A stretch of DNA of 64,000 bases from Dactylorhiza incarnata. Lineage: Eukaryota; Streptophyta; Magnoliopsida; Asparagales; Orchidaceae. The position numbers and the translations under genes were made by a program. The notes beneath the pieces are model-generated. The model was not told the DNA's origin. It saw nothing but the letters and a program-made list of their open reading frames with translations, and did no database searches. Position 1 is the first letter of the stretch, and every line of letters starts with the position of its first letter. This document shows, one piece after another, positions 21,685 to 31,349 of this stretch. The stretch lies in assembly GCA_033032865.1 (NCBI GenBank), contig JAWHQI010000201.1:2233501-2297500 (forward strand). The letters run 5' to 3'.

Positions 21685-22799
21685 GGCACTCGAAGTGCAG
21701 CGGGACCATCGCGTCCCCGTGATGTGAACGAGAGTAGCGGGTCTGCTGAGGCTCCTACACCTTCGTCTGCTGAGATGGTTCAGCTATTTACAGAAGCCGT
21801 TCTAGCTGCGTTGAATGGCCAGCCTGAAAGGCAAGGTCAACCGCCGGTGCAGGAAGTGGCCCCAGAGCAACTAAGAGTGGAGCAGGTCCCCGTGAGGCGT
21901 GCTGCTGAGCATCAACTGAAGCACTTCCTGGGATTTCGACCTCCTCCTTTTACCTGGGTTGAATCCCCAGCTGAGGCCGAGGACTGGCTGTCGCATGTGG
22001 AGCGAATTCTGACAGCGACACAGTCGGATGAAGCGCAGAGAGTGACCTTCGCTACTTTCTTGTTGGAGAAGGAAGCCAGGCGGTGGTGGGATGAGGTAGA
22101 GAAGCGCCAGTTCGCGGAAAGGCGACTGGTTGATGTGCCGATGGAAGAGTTCTCGAAAATTTTCCTGGCAAGGTATGTGCCTCCGTCGCAGCAGATCGCG
22201 ATGGAGAACCAGTTCTTAGCTCTGACGCAGGGTGATAGACTAGTTGATGACTACCTGTATGAGTTCACCCGCCTCGGGCGTTACGCTGGTACTTCTTTCG
22301 ATGACGAGGGGAGAAGGGTGAACGGTTCTACGGTGGCTTACGTAGTGAGTTGCTGTACCTTCTGACAGGTCCGTTGACGCAGGGTTTCATGACCCTCGTT
22401 GGTTCAGCCCGAGCGCTTGAGCAGTACATGCTCAGGGAGAAAGGCAAGGGGGCTGGGGTCGAGGCAGTGCCGGAGGGCAAGGCGTCGAGTGCGGTGAAGT
22501 TGCGGAGGTTGAATTGCTGGAAGAAGGCTCGATTATCTGGGCCAGCTCCCTCTGCTTCGGGCGCGTCGACTGGACGTGGCCCTCTTACTTGTTTTACTTG
22601 TGGCAAGCCTGGCCATTTCTCTCGGGATTGCCGCAGTGGGCTTCCAAGGTCAAAGAAGAAGACTGGGCCACCTTATTCTGAGAAGGGGAAGGCGGCTGAG
22701 TCCACTGCCTCCCGTATGGCTCCCCCGCAGCCCAGAGTCTTCAATCTCGGTCAGCGGGAGGCTATCAAAGCCAAGGACGTCGTGACAGGTATAATTTAA
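21685..22799 (+). pseudogene. gag: Element G gag, one frameshift, start codon damaged
   Basis: The recognisable frame begins about 21685 (GTRSAAGPSRPRDVNESS) with no ATG, so the start is lost or displaced. The capsid core includes HFLGFRPPPFTW, AEAEDWLSHVERI and EKEARRWWDE. The frame shifts near 22340. A single perfect zinc knuckle, CFTCGKPGHFSRDC, lies at 22590-22631. The frame ends KDVVTGII and TAA (22797-22799), three codons past the predicted splice donor. Confidence 0.85.
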
Positions 22800-22864
22800 G
22801 ATACAGTCTTTACTGTTTTATATACCTATTTTAGTGTTCATCCTAACCTTGTTTGGCGGCGTAG
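22789..22864 (+). other. Predicted gag-protease intron of element G (76 bp, phase 1)
   Basis: Donor ACAG|GTATAA and acceptor GGCGTAG|GCTTTG, with CTAAC (a plant branch-point match) near 22843. Removal joins gag to protease as VVTGFVYVLGIPARALFDT, in frame and matching the expected linker. Unspliced RNA stops at 22797. M keeps the same acceptor context (TTAG|GCTTTGT) and phase. Inferred from sequence only. Confidence 0.72.
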
Positions 22865-25800
22865 GCTTTGTTTATGTTTTAGGCATTCCCGCGAGAGCGC
22901 TTTTCGATACTAGAGCTTCGCACTCCTTCTTATCGTCGGACTTCGTCCAACGTATTGGTGCGCCGTCAATTGCTTCTGCAGATGGACTGGAGGTCGTACT
23001 GCCGAATGGATATTCGATGCGAGTGGAGAGGAGTTGCTGCGTGAAAGTTCTAGTTGGAAGGCAGGAGTGTGACCTGAAAGCATCGTTACTCCCCTTGGTT
23101 GAGTTCGATGTAATCTTTGGCATGGACTGGCTGTCGGAACGGCATGCGTGCATCGATTGCACCACCAAGGAGGTGAGGTTTGGGCAGTGTGCCAATTGCG
23201 AGACGGTCTTTGCGGGCATGCGTGGATCGAGCAAGATGCTGATGTCTGCTCTCCAGGTGTCCAAGGCAGTGTGATAGGGAGCAGAGTTATTCTTTGCTCT
23301 AGTGGAGGCTTCAACGCCGAGGCCCAGCCTAGTGGATGTTCAGGTAGTTTCGGAGTTCCCCGATGTGTTCCCGAGTGAGCTCCCTGGTGCTACACCGCAG
23401 CGAGAGATAGATTTCACGATTGAGTTGGTGCCAGGCGCTAAGCCTGTGGCCCGCTTGCCGTATCGTATGGCTCCGAAGGAGTTGGCGGAGTTGAAGCTGT
23501 AGTTGCAGGAGCTGCTTGAGCAGGGCTACGTGCGTCCGAGTTCCTCACCTAGGAGTGCACCGGTCCTCTTTGTAAAAAAGAAGGACGATAGCCTGCGGCT
23601 TTGCATCGATTATCGGGAGCTGAACAAGCTGACCGAGAAGAACAAGTATCCCCTTTCGAGGATAGACGACTTGTTCGACCAGCTCGTTGGTTCGACAGTA
23701 TACTCGAAGATGGACTTGAAGTCCGGCTATTATAAGGTGCGGATCAGGGAGTGCGACATCCCGAAGACTGCCTTCAGTACTAGGTACGGGCAGTATGAGT
23801 TCACCGTAATGCCGTTTGGGCTGTCTAATGCGCCTTCGGTGTTTATGGACTTGATGCACCGTACTTTCCGAGAGTACCTCGACCGGTTTGTGGTCGTATT
23901 CCTTGACGACATACTATTCTACTCTCAGTCCGAGGAGGAGCACGGTGATCACCTGCGAGTAGTCTTGGAGGTTCTGAGGAGGAACCAGCTGTATGCCAAG
24001 TTCTCGAAGTGCGAGTTCTAGCTACCTTCCGCGGCGTTCTTAGGCCATGTGGTTAGTGGAGCGGGGGTGGCGGTAGATCCGGTGAAGGTTGCGGCCATCA
24101 GGGAGTGGCCTGTTCTTTCTACTGTAGCGGAGGTCCGTAGCTTTCTCGGGCTGGCCGGCTATTACAGGCGCTTCGTGGAGAACTTCTCCCGGATCGCGCT
24201 ACCTCTTACGACGCTAACACGGAAGATGCATGAGTTTATTTAGACGCCCGCGTGTGCGTAGGCTTTCAAGGAGTTGAAGCGGCGGCTTACCACGCCTCCG
24301 ATCTTATGTTTGCCTTGCGGCACGGAAGGCTACGAGATCTACACCGACGCTTCTGGGAGCGGCCTTGGCTGTGTTCTACAGCAGCATGGCAAGGTAATAG
24401 CGTACGGTCTCGCCAGCTGAAGGTGCACGAGCGTAACTATCCGGTCCACGACTTGGAGTTGGCGGCCGTGATATTTGCCCTGAAGCTTTGGCGGCATTAT
24501 GTGTATGGCTTGAAGATCGACATCTTCACGGACCATAAGAGCCTGAAGTACCTTCTGACGCAGAAGGGGATGAATATGCGTCAGCAGAGGTGGATGGAGT
24601 TCCTTGGGGACTACACTTTCGAGATCCACTACACTCCCGTGAAGGGGAATGTTGTTGCCGATGCACTCAGTCGCAGGGCCCCAGCGCAGGCCAACTGGAT
24701 TCAGATGCATGATGAGCACTGATACGTGACCTGGAGGCCTTGGGTATTTCTTGCGTAGAGAAGAGGAGCAGTGCCGGTGCCTGTTTGAGTTGGACTGAGG
24801 TACTGTACGACCTCGCAGATTGAGTCTGCAGGCTTTGGAACTCGATCCGAGTTTATAGCGCTATGCGGAGGAGGTTGGTGGAGGGTCGGATGCCCAGTTT
24901 CAGGTGCGTGACGTGTAGCTGTGGAGAGGCGACCGTTTGTGCGTCCCCAAGGTGGGTGAGCTGCGCGAAGATGTTCAACGACATGAAGGTCCTTTTCTGG
25001 TGGCCGGGTATGAAGAGGGACATCGCTCACTACGTGGCCAAGTGCCACACTTGTGCGTGAAGGCGGAATGTCAGAAGCCTGGTGGCTTTTTGAAGTCATT
25101 ACCGGTTCCAGAGTGGAAATTCGACGACGTTTCCATGGATTTCGTGCATGGGCTGCCGAGGTCGCAGAGCGGGAACGATGCGATCTGGGTAGTCGTAGAC
25201 CGGCTGACGAAGGTGGCGCACTTTATCCCCAACCAGAGGGATGACTCGGTGGAGAAGTTATCGAAGCTGTATGTTGATACAGTAGTACGACTGCACGGTG
25301 TGCCCGGTAGCATCGTCAGTGATCGAGATGGACGCTTTACTTCGAGCGACTGGAGGCTAGTCAACCGTCTATTGGGTACGAAGCTGCAGTTTAGCACGGC
25401 CTTTCATCCTCAGACGGATGGCCAAACTGAGCGTACCAACAGGACGATGGAAGACATGCTCCGGATGTGCGTCCTGGATTTCGGCAAGGGGTGGGAAGAT
25501 CACCTCTTTCTTGTTGAGTTCGCGTACAACAACAGCTACCAGGCGAGTATTCAGATGGCGCCTTTCGAGGCCCTCTATGGCAGGAAGTGTCGCACTCCCT
25601 TAGCTTGGGCGGAAATGAGTGAGACGAATCTCTTCAAGAGGAAAGACGTCGAAGAGGCGACTTCGACGGTACGTATGATCCGGGAGAGGCTTTTGGTTGC
25701 GCAGGATAGGCAGGCGAAGTACTATAATGCGAAGCACCGCGATGTCCAGTTCGCCGTTGGCGATTGGGTTTACTTGAAGATCAAGCCGTTCAAGGGTGTA

Positions 25801-26175
25801 TCCAGGATTCGACGCTTGAAAAAGCTGAGTCCGAGATACCTTGGACCGTTTGAGATCAGCGAGCGCGTTGGCGAGGCGGCTTATAGGCTTGCACTATAGG
25901 CGGAACTGAGCGGGCTGCACGATGTATTCCAAATCTCCGTGTTGCGGAAGGTAGTGCAAGAGCTAACGCAGGTGGTCGCGGCGGATCAGGTGCCCATGGA
26001 TAATGGGCTTAAGACGGCGGTCAGGCCCGTTAGCATCGAGGATGCTGAGGTGCGTCAGTTGCGGAACAGGGCGATCCGTATGGTAAAGGTCCGTTGGGAC
26101 AACTGCGGTCACGAGGAGCTCTCATGGGAGCGTGAGCAGACCATGATGGAGGAGTTCCCCGAGCTGTTTCGGTGA
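22865..26175 (+). pseudogene. pol: Element G pol: protease, RT, RNase H, integrase with chromodomain-like tail
   Basis: Protease: IPARALFDTRASHSFL, with the active-site Gly replaced by Arg. RT from about 23400 with FLDD near 23898. RNase H has [13 protein letters not shown] then [28 protein letters not shown]. Integrase holds [20 protein letters not shown] and core [12 protein letters not shown] to [16 protein letters not shown]. The C-terminus ([20 protein letters not shown]) is chromodomain-like. Stops lie at 23272, 23275, 23500, 24019, 24241, 24256 and 25897. Compared with M, 23500 replaces Gln and 24019 and 24241 replace Trp. Frames change near 24400, in 24720-24860 and near 25060. Confidence 0.88.
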
Positions 26176-26270
26176 CGTTTATCTCTCTTTTTCCCCTTTA
26201 TGTAAAGACCTTTTTGGATATATTTATATATGCCTGTTTTTACAAATTTTGGGGACAAAATTTTTTTATA

Positions 26271-26283
26271 AGGAGGGGAGGGT
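26271..26283 (+). other. Polypurine tract of element G
   Basis: AGGAGGGGAGGGT directly precedes the 3' LTR start TGTAAGACCCC. Confidence 0.82.
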
Positions 26284-26611
26284 TGTAAGACCCCAATTCA
26301 GAAAAAAATCAGATTTCTGGAATCCAGCGCTGTCGCCGGCGATAGCGGCTATCGCCCGGCGATAGCGTTCTGTTGAGAAGAGTTCTGGAGAGGCTGTCGG
26401 GTGGCGTTGACGGGTCAAAGTCGGTTCTTTACCGCTGTCGCCAGGCGACAGCGGCTATCGCCGGGCGACAGCTCCAAATCGTACTTTGTAGCCGAAATCG
26501 TGGCCATTTATGGCACTTTGACTTTGGGGGTTGTTTTGGACTGAGGAGGCTCAGTGGCTGCATAGGGTGGCCGAAAACACCCCTTTATTCATTATTCTCT
26601 TAAGGGTTTAA

Positions 26612-26655
<44 letters not shown>

Positions 26656-27630
26656 AGACGGAGATGAATAGGGTTTTCCAACCCTAGAGCTCATCTTTGG
26701 TGGAGCTACACGCATCGGAATCCCTCATCGTTGGTGGCTACGCGTAGAGGAGGGCTATACGCTCCTTTCCATCCGTGCCAAAAATCAAGTTATGACTTCG
26801 AAGCGGCGTCTAAGGGTAACAATCACTTCTACAATCATTTGGACATGTTCTAGTCCATTCCTTGCATCGTTGAGGCCCCTACCCAAAAGGGTGAGGTCGT
26901 GGCCTCCGACGGGTCGATTCGTGTTAGCCCCATCAAATCTTGCATACATGTAGAGTCCATACGTGAAATGGATGTAGGCGCGCTGTGTGAAGCGCATCCT
27001 AGACGGTTCGTCCGGATTGGTGATGCTTTTTGATATTGTGCGTACCGGGGGAAAACTCCGTGTTGATATCCTGCTTCATAGGACTAGAGAGTGCTACTGC
27101 ATGCGCAACAACGCCTGGGGGTGTGCCCCGGGAAGCACCCAAAGTTAGAAGCAGAAAAGGAGTGGGGTCGTTATATTTGGTCAGCTTTAGCTGACTGTTG
27201 CCCTGTTTTGCCACCGTTTTTGGCGGGCTTGTTGTACAGGTGCTGGACCGAGCGGGAACATAGCGGGCTCATAGAGGACTGAAGCCCTTGTGCTGCTGCG
27301 GCCCTGGAAGGCCTTTTTGATGTTCCTTTTGCTTTTCATGTATGGCCGGCCTGCGCGCCGATGTTGGTAAATTGTAAGGTCGTCGTGCCTAAATTTTGTG
27401 TTGTAAAACATTTATTCCTATTTTAGTAAAAGTGGGCATACCCGAGTACGGGTTTTGGGGTTTATCTTGTCTCTTTTCAGCTTCCGCATAGAATGCTCTG
27501 AGTTTGGCATCGTTGTATAGTGTCGTTCGATATTTCAATTCAGTGACGTTCCCGTTTGTTTTGTAGTATATGTCGTGGGGCCCCGGCCGGACCTTCTGTC
27601 ATATGCTCCCAAACGGACGGGGGTGTTACA
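26284..27630 (+). repeat. Element G 3' LTR (1347 bp)
   Basis: Runs TGTAAGACCCC to GGGGTGTTACA. U3 has GGCGATAGC/GGCGACAGC palindromes at 26326-26475 and a pure (AG)18 run at 26615-26650. The hairpin module is partly kept (27178-27225), but CACCCC...GGGGTG is deleted. Near the end GGCGTGGGG-type sequence plus CCCGGCCGGACC is shared with J and M. Confidence 0.9.
26326..26475 (+). repeat. GGCGAYAGC palindromes in LTR G U3
   Basis: Two clusters of inverted repeats. GGCGATAGC-G-GCTATCGCC is perfect at 26338-26356. GCTGTCGCC-A-GGCGACAGC is perfect at 26434-26452, and more half-sites surround both. Related half-sites occur in the 5' LTR near 20243 and 20390-20425. Confidence 0.88.
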
Positions 27631-29331
27631 CGCCGGCTTCCGCCGACCCCCCTTGTCAGTTGGAGGTATTTGTCTCTGTAGTAGGCACCGTCCCCCTCAA
27701 GTTTGTGGATCTCTTTTTTCCCTCTATCAAGTCGGGCGGTCAGTGCAGCCACTTGATCCAGCTGCGCCTTCTCCTTCTCCCAGCGCTCTTTCCGTTCAGC
27801 CTCCAGCGCAGCTCGGTTCTCTCTCCTTTCAGCTTCCATTTCAGCCCACAGTGCAACTTTTTCCTCCTGGGCGGCTTTCACCCGCTCCTCAAGGGCCTTC
27901 AACTGCTTCGTGAGGGTTTCGAAATTCCTTTGAAGACGTGTCATCTCATCCTCCATCCGGGTATCCGGAATAAGCGAGGAACTTGGCAAAGGTGGATCAC
28001 GTAGAGGAAGATAAGTCACCAGTTCGCCCGGTTTCGGAATGGAATCATGATCATCTGCAATGAAAAAGACAGTCAAAAAGGTCGGCCAAATATAACTTCA
28101 TATAATAGGAGGATTATCAAAAGAAGACCGCTCTTTCCAAATTCTCCTCGCTTACAAGCCGCTGCAGTTCGAGTAAAATTCGGGCGGATAGATCGCCTTG
28201 CTTGCTCGGTATCGATCTTTTGGCGTTGTTCTCTCCACGATCTCTCGCTTTGCCTCCGCTTGGCAGCAGAAAATTGAGCGGCGGAGGGAAAGAAGCTTGG
28301 TGACGGGTTCAACAACATGTCGCATCCTTTCCCTTGATGATGTCTGCGACCCCTTTACCTTGCATTAGAACATTGGGTGGCGGCGGTGGCGGTCTGGTAA
28401 GCTGGTCCCTTACTTTCTCTGCCTTCACCTGCATAAGCTGAAGCCCGGTCATCACAGAATCTTCAGGAGCCGGTGCGGCTTTCTCGGTTCTGGTCGTATC
28501 CTCAGCCAGGCCTGCCTCCTTAATGCTGGCCGCATCATCAGCCAGGTCGGCCTCCTTCTTTCCAGGGGGATCAACAGCCTGCAGATCGGAAGAAGTTCTC
28601 AATATATCGTCTTGCTTCTGGAGGGAATAAAAGTCCCTGATGATGTCACTTACAGAGATGCTGTGCGCATCGGTGGGGACCTGGCCGTTCGACTTGGGTG
28701 AAGGAGTAATAACACCCTCCGAAACTTCTTTTTCACGCGACTTGCCTTGCAGGCTACCCGCTCCCGGTTTCCTGGTAGCCGCCTTGTTTTTGGCCTTTAG
28801 GCCCTTCACCCTTTTCAGAAGCCTATCCTCCATGGACTCATCTTTTTTATTCTTCTTGGTCGACTTCAGGCCGACTTGTTTTGAGGAAACCGGGCTGTCT
28901 TCAATGTTCACTACCGGGCACTGCTGGTCGCGCGGCTTGGGGGAGTCAACTGCCTCTCCCCCTTCATCTTTTATCCTCAGGTGGAATACACCATAGGTAG
29001 TGACCTCCACTTTAAAAGAGTCGTCCCCATCGTCCATCGGGATGGCGGCTTCCGAGTCCGTCTTGTCCGGAGGAGGGGGCGGGTTGGTTCCCTTATCAGA
29101 AAGGGCAGGAGGATCAGCTAGGGGCGGGTTCGAGCAACCCGCTTCGTTTCTAGTCGACAAGTCGACTGTCAGCTCAGGAGGCAGGTCAGCTGGCTTACCC
29201 GTGGAGGCAATAGTCACTGTGTTGTCGGGCTATGTCTTCTTTTTCTTCTTCTTCTTATCCTTCGGGCGATCTCCCTCGTGGTCTTTACCTGGCTTCTGGC
29301 GACCTTCGAACTGGACCATAAGATCTACCAT
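27631..29331 (-). pseudogene. Element H left arm: ORF with intron, truncated by G
   Basis: Function not recognised. Begins ATG 29331 (MVDLMVQFEGRQKPGKD) with a lysine run resembling a nuclear signal, then a TAG at 29230-29232. Then come a Pro-rich part, an acidic segment (DDGDDSFKVEV), DSPKPRDQ, a basic stretch (RLLKRVKGLKAKNKAATRK) and EKEVSEGVITP. Exon 1 ends 28359. Exon 2 starts 28054 (DDHDSIPKPGEL) and becomes a long Glu/Arg/Lys coiled coil, cut at 27631 by the G 3' LTR. Its partner at 31350 keeps the same order, intron position and phase. It runs antisense to the adjacent LTR, like the antisense extra ORFs known in Tat-lineage elements; that placement is inference. Confidence 0.65.
28055..28358 (-). 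other. Predicted phase-1 intron in the H left-arm ORF
   Basis: Minus-strand donor CAAG|GTAAAG and acceptor TCATTGCAG|ATGATC. The join gives NVLMQ-DDHDSIPKPGEL. The right arm gives NLLDK-DDSECAMKPGDL with the same phase. Confidence 0.65.
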
Positions 29332-29675
29332 CTTGATTGGACTGTTCAGTCTGAAAGTTCTAACCGCGAGGGGCGAGTAGTGACTCGTGATAGCGTTGCA
29401 GTTATGCGAAAATTGAAGCTTCCAGAAAATTTATAACCCACAGGGCAAGATCGGCGCGGTCTCCGGCTAGAACTGATATTTTCAAAATCTCCTCAGAATT
29501 TGAAAATATGCGGGGATTATGTTTACCCAGAAGACTGCTTCCGAATAGCATTACTCGCATACCGGGCAGTCTGCAGATAGAAGTCATCCGGTTCAGGTTT
29601 TACAAGGTCCATCAGCACCAACCAGCACAGACCGGGCGGTCTGGCATGATTCAGATTGCCTCAAAATATTGAAGG

Positions 29676-29887
29676 CTACCAAGGCCCAAGTACAAAAGGC
29701 AAGCCGCGGTCTCAAGTCGGAGACCGCCCGGGTTGCGCCATGAAGACCAACCAAGGCCCAAGTACAAAAGGCAAGTCGCGGTCCTAAGTCAGAGACCGCC
29801 CGGGTTGCGCCATGAAGACCAACCAAGGCCAAGTCCCAAAGCCAAGCCGCGGTCTCAAGGCGGAGACCGCCCGGGTTGTATCGTCGC
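29676..29887 (+). repeat. Three 72-bp tandem units with GCGGTCTC/GAGACCGC inverted repeat
   Basis: Units begin near 29676, 29748 and 29820 (the last slightly shorter). Each holds CCAAGGCCCAAGT, then GCGGTCTC, about 8 bases and GAGACCGC, so each can form a hairpin. They lie about 170 bases upstream of the TATA box. Confidence 0.85.
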
Positions 29888-30058
29888 CTTGGTCACAGCA
29901 TCTTCAGCCCCTGGTCAAGACAGGTCGGAAGCTCAAGCCGCCAAGCAGCGCGGCTTCCCTCTTTTCTCCTTTTTGTATCCCGTCACCGCCTGCCTGTTTC
30001 TCCTGTACCAGGGCAGGTGGTTATTCTATCCCTGCCCGTTCGGGCAGGCCCCCAAGCC

Positions 30059-30066
30059 TATAAATA
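30059..30066 (+). promoter_or_regulatory. TATA box of H left LTR
   Basis: TATAAATA within CCTATAAATAGGGG, plus strand, pointing toward the centre of the inverted pair. The mirror-image box lies at 30742-30749. Confidence 0.6.
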
Positions 30067-30367
30067 GGGGGCGACACCGTTCCCAAGGCACGCACACTCG
30101 AATCCAGGAGCTCGCTTGTTTGAGCTGCGGTCTCGAGTTTACCGTCTTGCGAACTGTCTGACCGGCCGACTTCTTCTTTTCTACTCTCGCAGCCCGCTGT
30201 AATCACTTTACTTCAATCAAAGGAAAGCCCGTCACAGGAGTGGCATTTGGCGTGACGGGCGAAGTCTGGCCTTGACCGCTGCCAGCGGTCTCAATTCCCT
30301 TAACTAAAAAGTAACCGGCAGCCCGCATCCTCCGATTTCCTTCGGAGGTGCGATTTCGGACTCAACA

Positions 30368-30418
30368 ATGCTTTGTCAATTTTGCCATAGTAATGAAACA
30401 TAGAAATCTTGTTATTTT
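30368..30418. other. 51-bp spacer between the inverted H LTRs
   Basis: AT-rich and unrelated to either LTR. It separates two LTR ends that both finish in TCAACA reading outward from their own LTR. Confidence 0.6.
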
Positions 30419-31297
30419 TGTTGATGCCGAAATTGCACCTCCACGATCAATGCTAAGAAAGCGAGGGAAAAAAGGAGGCTATGAGTTGTCGGTTACTATT
30501 GACATAGAGATTTTTGAACACCTATACCGCTGGCAGCGGCCGAAACCAGACTTCGCCCATCACGGCGAATGCCACACCTGTGACGGTTCCTTTGATTTAA
30601 GAAAGTTGGTTACAACGGGTTACAAGCAAGGAGAATTAGAAGCCGACCGGGTAACAAACCGCAAAGAACAGAACTTGAGACTACAGCTCTTACAAGCGAG
30701 CTCTTCGATTCGAGTTTCCGTGCCTTGGGAACGTCGTCCCCTATTTATAGGCTCGGGGGTCTGCCCAAATGGGCAGGGCTAAAATAACCGCCTGCTCGGA
30801 TACAAGAGAGTCGGGCAGGAGGTGATGGGATACATAAAGAGAAGTAAAAAGGAAGTCGCGCAGTCTGGTGGCTATAATCTTGGTCTGTGTTGAGCTTGGG
30901 TTGGAACAATCCAAGCCTTAAGAAGAGAGGCAGCCGACACAACCTATAATATGAAACTGTGGCTTGCCTTCTTGACTTGATCCTTGATTGCTATCAATCC
31001 TAGATGGCGGTCTGACGATAGCTATACCGTGCGGCTTGAGTCTACCGAATCGGGAGGCTTGCATGCAAGTAATCACGGATAGAGCTAGGCGGCTAAAATA
31101 GGGAAGCCGCCTAGTCTTGTAGGGTCATTATATTAATAGCGGTCTTCTGGGTAAACATGATCCCCACACATTTTCAAATTTCAGAGAAATTTTGGAAATA
31201 TCAGTCTTAGCCGGAGAACCCGCCTGATTTGCTCTAGAAGCAATAAAAAGCTCTGAAAGCTCTCTTTTCTTCATAACTCTATCACAGTGACGGGGCA
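30419..31297 (-). repeat. Element H right LTR (minus strand, about 879 bp)
   Basis: On the minus strand it runs TGCCCCGTCACTG to GCATCAACA, inverted relative to 29381-30367. Shared parts include the TATA context, ACTTCGCCC near 30549, the CCGCTGGCAGCGG palindrome near 30529 and CTTCTGGGTAAACATGATCCCC near 31142. The arms have diverged visibly and the 72-bp units are missing here. Confidence 0.65.
30742..30749 (-). promoter_or_regulatory. TATA box of H right LTR
   Basis: TATAAATA on the minus strand, mirror image of the left-arm box, so the two LTR promoters face each other across about 680 bases. Confidence 0.55.
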
Positions 31298-31349
31298 CTA
31301 CTCGCCATTAACTGTTAAACTTTTTTGAGTCGTAAACCCTTTAATCCAA

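Larger units (their letters stand above)
20232..27630 (+). mobile_element. Element G: Ty3/gypsy chromovirus with gag, pol and two LTRs
   Basis: Contains 5' LTR (start lost), tRNA-iMet primer site, gag, a gag-pro intron, pol with chromodomain-like tail, polypurine tract and 3' LTR (TGTAAGACCCC to GGTGTTACA). Proteins are close to those of M, so G and M are sister families. Gag and pol carry several disruptions, many matching C-to-T or G-to-A changes. The left edge abuts LTR E and the right edge abuts the ORF of H. No target duplication could be matched because the left end is truncated. Confidence 0.88.
29381..30367 (+). repeat. Element H left LTR (plus strand, about 987 bp)
   Basis: It starts TGACTCGTGATAG after a purine-rich GAGGGGCGAGTAG and ends GGACTCAACA. 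It is homologous, in inverted orientation, to 30419-31297. Contents: three 72-bp tandem units, a palindromic CTGCCCGTTCGGGCAGG near 30041, a TATA box at 30059 and CCGCTGCCAGCGG-type inverted repeats near 30278. Confidence 0.65.

Noticed and set aside
26615..26650. Pure (AG)18 run as a functional GAGA site
   Set aside because: Simple sequence in a single LTR with no supporting context; treated as a microsatellite.
30348..30782. 144-codon ORF across the centre of the H inverted pair
   Set aside because: It crosses the spacer and runs antisense through the right LTR. No domain or conserved counterpart.
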